Below, piece by piece: positions 23,624-31,900 of a DNA stretch of 33,673 bases. The stretch covers positions 1-33,673 of the forward strand of contig JAETON010000028.1 in assembly GCA_021771695.1 (NCBI GenBank), read 5' to 3'. Source of the DNA: Lachnospiraceae bacterium. GTDB lineage: Bacteria > Bacillota > Clostridia > Lachnospirales > Lachnospiraceae. The notes beneath the pieces were generated by a model that saw only the letters and a list, made by a program, of their open reading frames with translations, ran no database searches and was not told the DNA's origin. How positions within the stretch are numbered: position 1 is the stretch's first letter; every line of letters begins with the position of its first letter. The position numbers and the translations under genes were made by a program.

Positions 23624-24022
23624 TTATTTTTCAGCCTTTCTCTTTGGTTTTGTTTTGGTCAGTTCAAAGCTTAAATCAACGAGTTGGTAAATTTGTTGGA
23701 GAGAAATGGAATCGTCCAGCACAATGGTAATCCAGTGTTGTTTGTTCATGTGGTATCCGGGAAAGTAATGAATTCCATCAACTAGAGATCCAATTAGATT
23801 TGGTTCACATTTTAAATCCAGAATATCAATATTACCTGTTTCTTTCAAATGTAATTTTTCTTTTTCGATGTTTGTGAAAAGTACTGCAAACCATTTAGAG
23901 TTATTTTTGTGACGAAAAATAGCATCATTTGGTGTTTTAGACCATAAAAATTCTGGATCAACAGAATATCTATTATAAATATACTGTAAAATTTTTTCGG
24001 TTGTTTTATTTTCAAATTTCAT
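23624..24022 (-). CDS. MmcQ/YjbR family protein
   Basis: This 132-aa basic protein belongs to the MmcQ/YjbR fold family (double-wing), thought to bind DNA although no target is known. Visible features are the N-terminal helix TTEKILQYIYNRY, the KWFAVLF strand, LKCEPNLIGSLVDGIHYFPGYHMNKQHWITIVLD, and a basic tail KTKPKRKAEK. The family signature of a Pro-Gly-Tyr-His-x2-K-x-HW run is present. It is sandwiched between truA and yitJ with tiny gaps. Confidence 0.88.
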   Translation of the reverse strand: MKFENKTTEKILQYIYNRYSVDPEFLWSKTPNDAIFRHKNNSKWFAVLFTNIEKEKLHLKETGNIDILDLKCEPNLIGSLVDGIHYFPGYHMNKQHWITIVLDDSISLQQIYQLVDLSFELTKTKPKRKAEK

Positions 24023-24039
24023 TGATAAACTCCTATACT

Positions 24040-24783
24040 TTAATATTCAACATTTACTAAAAATAATCCTTGCGGCGGAGCCGTTATTCCTGCTCTTTTG
24101 CGGTCTTTCGTCTGATAGACTTTTAAAATATCTTCTGGTTTCATTGTTCCTCGTCCGATTTCCACTAATGTGCCGGTAAGGATTCGTACCATATTATGAA
24201 GAAATCCGTTTCCTGTATAGGTAATTTGAATTTCTCGTTGGGTTTGTTCAATGGAAACAGAATATATTTCCCGCACTGTAGATTTTTTTGTTTTCTTTAT
24301 GGAAGAAAAGCCTTTAAAATCATGGTTTCCAATATAGTAGTTTGCTGCTTTTTGCATACGTGATACGTCCAAGGGTTCCGGAAACTGCCATAAATATTTG
24401 CGTTCAAAAACATTTGGAATTCCGGGAAGAGCAATTCGGTAAAGGTATGTCTTTGATTTTGCATTCAGACGGCTGTGAAACCGCTCGCCAGCTTCTTCAA
24501 CTTTTAAGATACCAATATCTGAAGGGAGATATTTCGTCAAATATTCTTTGATTTCTGGACATGGAAACGAAGAATTTGTGTGAAAATTAGCAACCTGTCC
24601 ATAAGCATGAACACCAGCATCGGTGCGCCCGGAACCAGTGATGTTAATATCTTCACCTGTCATTTTGCATAAAACAGCCTCTAATTTTCCTTGGATGGTG
24701 TTCGTGTTGGAATCTTTACCAAGCCGCTGCCATCCCTGATAGCGGGAACCGTCATATTCTATGATAAGTCGAATGTTTCTCAT
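24040..24783 (-). CDS. truA: tRNA pseudouridine synthase A (TruA)
   Basis: TruA makes pseudouridine at positions 38-40 of the tRNA anticodon stem. The catalytic Asp55 is in SGRTDAGVHA. The opening RLIIEYDGSRYQGWQRL and the late NGFLHNMVRILTGTLVEIGRG match the family. The length of 247 aa is normal. It is the first gene of a minus-strand operon with the MmcQ-like gene and yitJ, divergent from the aldehyde dehydrogenase gene. Confidence 0.95.
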   Translation of the reverse strand: MRNIRLIIEYDGSRYQGWQRLGKDSNTNTIQGKLEAVLCKMTGEDINITGSGRTDAGVHAYGQVANFHTNSSFPCPEIKEYLTKYLPSDIGILKVEEAGERFHSRLNAKSKTYLYRIALPGIPNVFERKYLWQFPEPLDVSRMQKAANYYIGNHDFKGFSSIKKTKKSTVREIYSVSIEQTQREIQITYTGNGFLHNMVRILTGTLVEIGRGTMKPEDILKVYQTKDRKRAGITAPPQGLFLVNVEY

Positions 24784-24842
24784 AAGGATACTCCTTTTTG
24801 CTCTCTGAAAATGTAATTTAGGTTATTTTAACACAAAGGGCG

Positions 24843-24870
24843 TTGAAAATTAAGGGAATCATGTTAGAAT
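24843..24870 (+). promoter_or_regulatory. Extended -10 promoter of the aldehyde dehydrogenase gene
   Basis: TTGAAA (24843-24848), 16 bases, then TAGAAT (24865-24870) preceded by TGT, an extended -10. The -10 ends just six bases before ATG 24877, so the transcript would start at or next to the start codon. Confidence 0.6.
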
Positions 24871-24876
24871 AGTTCT

Positions 24877-26250
24877 ATGATGATTGAAAATATTATAAAA
24901 AAACAAAGACAATTTTATAACAAAGGAAAAACCAGATCTTATGATTTTCGCATGAAGGCTTTAACAAGACTGGAATGTGCGATTCAAAAGTACGAGCCAT
25001 TGATGCAGTCTGCTTTAAAGAAAGATTTAAATAAATCTTCTTACGAAGCTTATATGACGGAAATTGCTATGGTGAAGAATGAAATCCGTTATGTAAAAAA
25101 ACATTTGAAAACATGGATGAAATCTGAGACAGCCAAGACACCTTTGGCACAGTTTCCTGCAAAGAGTTTGATTGTATCAGAGCCATATGGAGTGGTTTTG
25201 ATTATGTCTCCATGGAATTATCCGGTACTTTTGACGCTGGAGCCTTTGATTGGAGCTATTGCAGCAGGAAATTGCTGTATTTTAAAACCATCGGCATATT
25301 CCATGCATACTTCCAAAGTTTTGAAAAAAATGATTCGGGAGATTTTCCCAGAAAAATTTGCTGCTGTAGTTACTGGGGGACGGAGAGAAAATCAGGAACT
25401 TTTAAATCAAAAGTTTGATTATATTTTCTTTACAGGAAGTGTATCTGTCGGGAAATTGGTCATGGAAAAAGCATCGAAGCATCTTATACCTGTGACATTG
25501 GAATTAGGCGGGAAGAGTCCATGTATTGTAGATAAGACTGTAAATTTAAAATTGACAGCAAAACGAATCGTCTTTGGAAAATTTTTAAATAGCGGACAGA
25601 CTTGTGTTGCACCAGATTATCTTTTTGTGGACGAAAAAGTGGAAGAGCAGTTGATTTGCTATTTAAAATACTGGATTCAGAGAATGTTTGGTTCCAATCC
25701 ATTAACAAATCCTAATTATCCGAAAATCATTAACCAAAAACATTATCATAGAATTATGGGATTGATGAAAAGCGGTTGGATTGTAGAAGGCGGATATGGT
25801 GATTCAATTACCAGAAAAATTGCTCCAACGATTCTTACAAAAGTAAAAAAAGATGCCCCTGTCATGCAGGAGGAAATTTTTGGACCGGTTTTGCCGATTT
25901 TTTCTTATCGGAGGATTGATGAAGTAATAGAATATATCCTGGCTCATCCAAAACCATTGGCATTATACTTATTTACAAAAGATCAAGCTCTCGAAAAAGA
26001 TATTTTGAATCATATTTCTTTTGGCGGCGGCTGTGTGAATGATACAGTGATTCATTTAGCTTCCTCTGCTTTAGGATTTGGCGGAGTTGGAGAGAGTGGG
26101 ATGGGCTCTTATCATGGAAAAAGTAGTTTTGATACTTTCAGTCATAAAAAAAGCATCATAAAAAAATCACAAAAAGTAGATATTCCAGTCAGATATCAGC
26201 CCTATGGAAAAATTAAAAAATGGGCAATGTACCATTTGATCAAATATTAA
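24877..26250 (+). CDS. NAD(P)-dependent aldehyde dehydrogenase, class-3-like
   Basis: This 457-aa soluble enzyme oxidises aldehydes to acids. The catalytic Cys243 is in SGQTCVAPDYL and the general base Glu209 in TLELGGKSPCIV. The N-terminus (QRQFYNKGKTRSYDFRMKALTRLE, DLNKSSYEAYMTEI) is that of the class-3/fatty-aldehyde group. A hydrophobic membrane tail is absent. The start is ATG 24877 or 24880; there is no ribosome site in front, and the promoter lies directly upstream, so translation looks leaderless. An 85-aa gene follows 21 bases later. Confidence 0.9.
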   Translation: MMIENIIKKQRQFYNKGKTRSYDFRMKALTRLECAIQKYEPLMQSALKKDLNKSSYEAYMTEIAMVKNEIRYVKKHLKTWMKSETAKTPLAQFPAKSLIVSEPYGVVLIMSPWNYPVLLTLEPLIGAIAAGNCCILKPSAYSMHTSKVLKKMIREIFPEKFAAVVTGGRRENQELLNQKFDYIFFTGSVSVGKLVMEKASKHLIPVTLELGGKSPCIVDKTVNLKLTAKRIVFGKFLNSGQTCVAPDYLFVDEKVEEQLICYLKYWIQRMFGSNPLTNPNYPKIINQKHYHRIMGLMKSGWIVEGGYGDSITRKIAPTILTKVKKDAPVMQEEIFGPVLPIFSYRRIDEVIEYILAHPKPLALYLFTKDQALEKDILNHISFGGGCVNDTVIHLASSALGFGGVGESGMGSYHGKSSFDTFSHKKSIIKKSQKVDIPVRYQPYGKIKKWAMYHLIKY

Positions 26251-26271
26251 AAATACAAAAAGGAGAAAAAC

Positions 26272-26529
26272 ATGGTTGATTTTAAAAGTGTATTACCAGG
26301 AGTAAAAATTGTAAAAGAGGATGAAACAGGAAACGAAGAAGAACTGTTTATTTCTCAAAACGAAGAAATCATGGTAAAAACCTTAAACGGGAGAGAAGTA
26401 AAAGGTATTTTTATGCAGATTGAGTTTGCACGCTATACAGAGGAAGACGATATTGTTCATATGCATAAAGAGAATGGAGAAAATGAAGGAATTCCATTTG
26501 ATACCATTGCGGATATTTGTAAGTTATAA
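26272..26529 (+). CDS. Small acidic hypothetical protein (85 aa)
   Basis: I do not recognise this family. The protein is strongly acidic (many E and D) and beta-rich in the middle (EIMVKTLNGREVKGIFMQIEFARY), ending in GIPFDTIADICKL. This could be a small Sm- or SH3-like barrel. There is no signal peptide or Cys motif. A strong AAAGGAG precedes the ATG, and the gene lies between the aldehyde dehydrogenase and topB with short gaps, so it is probably co-transcribed with both. Function unknown. Confidence 0.75.
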   Translation: MVDFKSVLPGVKIVKEDETGNEEELFISQNEEIMVKTLNGREVKGIFMQIEFARYTEEDDIVHMHKENGENEGIPFDTIADICKL

Positions 26530-26555
26530 ATCTCATTTAGGAAGGAACTACAGCA

Positions 26556-28670
26556 ATGAAAAGACTTGTTTTAGCGGAAAAACCATCGGTTGCAAGAGAT
26601 ATTGCAAGGGTGCTTGGCTGTCAGAAAAAATCACATAGTTATATAGAAGGAAAAGATTATATTGTGACGTGGGCATTGGGACATTTGGTATCTTTGGCAG
26701 ATCCGGAACAGTATGGGAAAGAATATAAAGAGTGGAATATGGAAACTCTGCCCATGATGCCGAAACACTGGAAGCTGACGGTATTACGTCAAACATCCAA
26801 ACAGTTTCAAGCAGTGAAAAAATTGATGTTAAGAGAGGATATCTCAGATATTATTATTGCCACAGATGCCGGAAGAGAAGGAGAATTGGTGGCAAGATGG
26901 ATATTGCAAATGGCTGGAAATAAAAAGCCGATTTACCGTTTGTGGATTTCTTCGGTAACGGATAAAGCAATCAAAGATGGATTCGCCCATTTAAAACAAG
27001 GGAAAGACTATGAGAATCTCTATCGTGCGGCAAGATCTAGAGCAGAAGCAGACTGGCTGGTTGGAATCAATGCAACAAGAGCTTTAACCTGTAAATACAA
27101 TGCACAGTTATCTTGCGGCAGAGTGCAGACACCGACACTTGCTATGATTGCAGAACGAGAAGCGGAAATTAAAAATTTTCAACCAAAGAAATTTTATGGA
27201 TGGAAAGTATCAGCTCTCGGTATGAAGTTCATTTGGGAAAATGAAAAAGGAAATCAGCGTATTTTTTCAAAAGATAATGCGGAAACTGTTGGTAAAAAAA
27301 TAAAAGGACAGCCATTGACGATTACAGAAGTCCGCCGAAAGGAAAAGAAAAGTTATGCGCCGGAACTTTATGATTTGACAACTCTTCAAAAAGAAGCCAG
27401 CAAACGGTATGGATTTTCACCAAAGCAGACGTTAAATCTGATGCAGAGTCTTTATGAACGTCATAAAGTTTTGACTTATCCAAGAACAGATTCCAGATAT
27501 TTGACCAGTGATATGACAGATACTTTAAAAGAACGAGTCAAAGCCTGCAGCGTGGGACCGTATAAAAAGACGGCAGTAGTTTTGATGAAAAGGGAAATCA
27601 AAGGAAGTAAGCGTTTTATCAATAACCAAAAAGTATCCGATCATCATGCAATTATTCCGACAGAACAATTTGTTTCATTAACATCTATGTCGTCGGATGA
27701 GAGAAAAATTTATGATATGGTTGTCCGTAGATTTTTAGCAGTTTTATCACAACCGGCAGTATCAGAACAGATTTTGCTTCGAGGAAGTATTTCTGATGAA
27801 AATTTTACGGCGAGAGCAGTTCTTTTAAAACAGACGGGTTGGAAAGAACTCTATATGGATGAAGAGACGACAGAGGAAAATATGGTAACAAAGCTGCCGC
27901 AGATACCAGAAAAAGGAAAACAATATTTTGTCGGTGCAGTTTCGATGACGGAAGGTGAAACGAAGGCCCCGCATCGATATACCGAAGGAACGCTGATTGA
28001 TCAGATGGATAAAAAAGGATTGGGAACGGTTGCCACCAGAGCTGATATGATTGATAAACTGTTTCACAGCTATTTACTTGAGAAAAAGGAAAATGAAATT
28101 TTTATAACGTCGAAAGGAAAACAGCTTTTAGAACTTGTGCCGGAGGATTTAAAGAAGGCAGAATTAACGGCTGATTGGGAACAAAAATTAACGGCGATTG
28201 CCAAAGGAAAACAAAATGATCAGAAATTTATGAAAGAAATCCGGCATTATACGGAAGGATTGATTCATGATATTGAAACATCAGAAGGAAGGTTTCGCCA
28301 CGATAATATAACTCGGCAGAAATGTCCAAAATGTGGGAAATTTCTTTTAAAAGTGAATGGAAAGCATGGAACATTTCTGGTATGTCAAGATAGAGTCTGC
28401 GGCTATAAACGTACTTTATCCAAATTAACCAATGCCCGGTGTCCTGTTTGTCATAAAAAAATGGAAATGGTTGGAGAAGGAGATAATCAGAAATTTATTT
28501 GTGCTTGCGGACATAAAGAAAAACTGTCAGCATTTAAAGAAAGAAAGAAAAAAGAAGGCAAAGGAATGAGCCGGAAAGAAGTGAATCGTTACTTAAAAAA
28601 ACAGCAGAAAGAAGCACAGGAGCCAATCAATCGTGCATTTGCAGATGCATTATCAAAAATTAAATTATAA
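26556..28670 (+). CDS. topB: DNA topoisomerase III
   Basis: This 704-aa type IA topoisomerase relaxes and decatenates DNA. The TOPRIM domain (residues 1 to about 140) has EKPSVARDIA and TDAGREGELVARWI. The active-site Tyr308 is in YPRTDSRYL. The C-terminal part carries a zinc-ribbon-like set of Cys (from Cys590: CPKCGK, CQDRVCGY, then CPVCH near 629 and CACG). The presence of its own terminator marks the end of the unit. Chromosomal TopB and conjugative-element TopB look alike; there are no mobile-element genes here, so the chromosomal type is more likely. Confidence 0.94.
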   Translation: MKRLVLAEKPSVARDIARVLGCQKKSHSYIEGKDYIVTWALGHLVSLADPEQYGKEYKEWNMETLPMMPKHWKLTVLRQTSKQFQAVKKLMLREDISDIIIATDAGREGELVARWILQMAGNKKPIYRLWISSVTDKAIKDGFAHLKQGKDYENLYRAARSRAEADWLVGINATRALTCKYNAQLSCGRVQTPTLAMIAEREAEIKNFQPKKFYGWKVSALGMKFIWENEKGNQRIFSKDNAETVGKKIKGQPLTITEVRRKEKKSYAPELYDLTTLQKEASKRYGFSPKQTLNLMQSLYERHKVLTYPRTDSRYLTSDMTDTLKERVKACSVGPYKKTAVVLMKREIKGSKRFINNQKVSDHHAIIPTEQFVSLTSMSSDERKIYDMVVRRFLAVLSQPAVSEQILLRGSISDENFTARAVLLKQTGWKELYMDEETTEENMVTKLPQIPEKGKQYFVGAVSMTEGETKAPHRYTEGTLIDQMDKKGLGTVATRADMIDKLFHSYLLEKKENEIFITSKGKQLLELVPEDLKKAELTADWEQKLTAIAKGKQNDQKFMKEIRHYTEGLIHDIETSEGRFRHDNITRQKCPKCGKFLLKVNGKHGTFLVCQDRVCGYKRTLSKLTNARCPVCHKKMEMVGEGDNQKFICACGHKEKLSAFKERKKKEGKGMSRKEVNRYLKKQQKEAQEPINRAFADALSKIKL

Positions 28671-28682
28671 AATATCTCACAG

Positions 28683-28716
28683 CCTTACAAAAACGTAAGT
28701 TTTTTGTAAGGTTTTT
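28683..28716 (+). terminator. Terminator of topB
   Basis: The stem CCTTACAAAAA / TTTTTTGTAAGG (arms 28683-28693 and 28700-28711) has a small loop and is followed by a T-run. Confidence 0.85.
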
Positions 28717-28830
28717 CTATGGTTTTATGAACAGTAGGAGAATGAAGTATACCGGAAATATAATAACAATATTTCTAATTGCTGCAATTTCAGACCTTCT
28801 TTAAAAATTAACTATTAAATTCACCCTACA

Positions 28831-28846
28831 GGGGGGGGGCAGGGGG
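28831..28846 (+). repeat. G9-CA-G5 homopolymer tract upstream of the adhesin promoter
   Basis: Nine G, then CA, then five G, in otherwise A+T-rich DNA. It ends two bases before a candidate -35 element. Long G runs slip during replication and are a classic basis of phase variation; here the role is inferred. Between 28717 and 28830 I see nothing else. Confidence 0.7.
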
Positions 28847-28848
28847 AA

Positions 28849-28878
28849 TGGAAACGCACAAAAACAAGTGATATACTT
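28849..28878 (+). promoter_or_regulatory. Candidate promoter of the giant adhesin gene
   Basis: TGGAAA (28849-28854), 18 bases, then TATACT (28873-28878), directly after the G tract. A TAAAAT at 28903-28908 is an alternative -10 with a poor -35. Confidence 0.45.
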
Positions 28879-28934
28879 ACTTTATGTTAATTTTTTAGAA
28901 CTTAAAATTTAGAATACAAAGAAGGAGGATACGT

Positions 28935-31900
28935 ATGAATAAGGGTGGGTATTGGAAAAAAATCTGTGTCCTTTTGCTCGCGTTTGTAATAGTATTTGCG
29001 AATTCGAAAATGTTTCTTTTTGCTGAAAATATACAGCAGACAAAAGAGATACAGACCTTGACACCAGAAGCACAACAAGAAGAGGCACAGGAGCCGCAGG
29101 TACAAAAATCGGAAGCTCAAACTGGAACAGAAGATGAAACTTCAGAAGTGCCTGCGTCAGAGACACAATCTGGGACAAAAACGGAAGCTTCAAAATCTGT
29201 TACGGAAGAGAAGGAAGAAGTCAAAGACAAAAAGGAAGTCAAAGACAAAGCTGTTTCTTATAAAACAGATTTTACTTATAAGGATAATTCTGTAACTGTG
29301 ACAGCAAAGGCTTCCGAGAAAGCAAAATTTCCGAAGAATACGACTTTGCATGCAGTTTATATAAAGCCGGGCACTGCCAAGTATAAAACGGAAATGACAG
29401 CCATGAAGAAATTACTGGGCGTATCAAATGATAAAAAAGCAGATTTCCATGGTGTGCTGTATGATGTTTATTTTATGGTTGACGGCAAGCGGGTTGAACC
29501 GGACGCTGGAAATGTAAAAGTAAACATGACATTTGCAAAGCCGGCAGAACTGAATATTCCTGATGATCAGAAAGTGGCTGATACAGTCATCGTGCACGTT
29601 AAGAATAACGGTAAAGTGGAAAAAGTCGACGGTAACGTAAGCTTGAACAAGGCTGGTAATATCCGTAAAGCGGGATTTGCTTCAGACAGTTTCTCTATTT
29701 ATGGTGCCGGCGTGGTAACAGAAACTGTCAAAGTACAGAAAGAGGCTGCAAAGAATGCGGCAGGAACAGAGAGTAATGCTTCTGCAGATGTTAAGGATTA
29801 TCTGAATAATGTAACTTTGTATGAAGATTTTGATGGGGAGAAAGTATATAACCCGGGAACCAAGCTTGACAGAGAAGAAGTAATCGGGATTGGAATCAGT
29901 TTTTCAGAACTTTATAATGGAAGACAATTTCCGGATAGTGGAGTTTTGACTTATCAGATTCCGGATGTGTTGAAAATCAATCAACCGGTTACAGGTGAAA
30001 AAATTTATGGAACACTGCCCGGCGATTCACATGCAGAGATGGGTACAATGGATATTTCGGAGGATGGTTTGATTACTTTTCGTTTGAATCCGGATGTTGT
30101 GGAGAGTTATGGGAATGTACATGTTACAGCAGAGTTTCAGGCATCCTTCAAGAGCGAAAGCATTAAGGATACAAATTCTACCATTATTGACTTTGGCAAT
30201 AACGTTACTAAGAAAGTTACTTTTGAACCAAAGGAAGATGTGGATGTAAAGAAATCTGTTGCAAAAAAGGACGGTTCTGAAAATAAATTTGTTTATACCA
30301 TAGAGGTGTCCAGTACAAAAGGCGCTGCGAATGTGACAGTGACAGATACGCCTGGGAAAAATCTGGTTATTGATCCGAGTACATTTCAAATTGACGGGAA
30401 GGCAGCTGCTGTAACATCGCAAGATGGTTCCTATAAAATTCAGATTGATTCCATTTCTGCTGGAGGGAAAAAGGTAATTACTTATGAGGCTTCTTTCAAA
30501 GATGATAGTTTGACAAATTTGAACGGCACGTTATCAGATACAGGAAATACGGTTACCGCAGAATCACCATTGTCAGATAAAAAGACAGATACGGTGAATA
30601 ATACCTTTGAATATAAGATTTTGTCAAAATCGAACGCTATAGTGAATGAAGAAGAAAATACAGCTACTTGGACTGTTACCGTGAATGAAAAGACCAATGG
30701 AGAAGACATTAGCGGCTGGACAGTCAAGGATTCATTGGAGAACAGAGATGGTTTTACCTATGATACAAACATTCCGATTCTAATGATCGTAAAAGACGGT
30801 GATACTGTGGTAGAAACAAGACCATTGTCATGGGATGAGGTTGATCATACAGACAAGGGTTGGAGTTATAAGATTCCGGAGAATGATCCAAACGCAACAA
30901 AAACATACTGCTTTACCTATACGACAAAGATACCGGATAATCCGGATACCTCTGCAATCAATCTAAAGAATACGGCAGCACTTGAAAAGCCGGATGGTAC
31001 GGATTATACAACGGTGGACGGTACCGGAAGCATTCCTGGAACAGGGCTGCCAGAAGGATTGATTGATAAAAAGTTTGATAAGATAATTCCGGATTCCAAA
31101 GGAGATGGAAGAGAATATTATTTAAAATGGGTCACTACCATAAATGTTCCTAAAAATACAGAATATACGGGCATTCAGTTGGACGATGACAGACAGGGAA
31201 ATCATGAGTATTTAAATTATAAGATTGTTGCAGGAGAACCAAAAGCTTATGATGAGATGGGTGTTACTTCTACGAATTCAAGCGTGGACCCATCAAAATG
31301 GCACATTATGAATTTGTCAGACGGAAGTTGGTCATTTTCTATTTGTGGTGAAGGTACAGGTTGGGAAAAAATAACTTTGCCTAGCAGTCCGGATCCATAT
31401 CAGATTACGATCACCTATTATACAAAAGTTACAAATCCAAGTACAGCTGGTGATAGAACAAATAAAATGACCATTCATGTAAATGATCTTACACTGACTG
31501 ACGAGGATAAGTATAATTTTGAAAATCCAGATTTGGATATGGTAAAACAAGCAGGTGCAATAAATAAAGACGATCAAATGATTGACTGGACGATTCTGGT
31601 AAATACAAGCAATAAGACGCTTCCGAGTGATGAAGTCACGATTACGGATACGCTGGATTCGGGCCAGTCAAAGATCAAACATCGCTTGAGACCTGGAACT
31701 TTAAAGGTTACATATGGTAACGATCAATGGAATGCTAACCTTGATGTTCCTTCCAAGGAGTATTCGGTTGAAAAGATGCCGGATAATACGTCATTTACCA
31801 TTACTTTCCATGATTTGTCCAAGTATCAGAAAGCTACATTAAAGATTACTTATAAGACTAAGATAATTTCAGATGCGTTATTGGAAGAAGGAGATGTATC

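Noticed and set aside
26556-28670. TopB as part of an integrative conjugative element
   Set aside because: No relaxase, VirB4/D4-like, integrase or replication genes are in the flanking DNA.
28902-29193. Minus-strand ORFs opposite the adhesin start
   Set aside because: They arise from the low-complexity Glu/Gln/Thr-rich coding of the adhesin on the other strand and have no promoter or family match.
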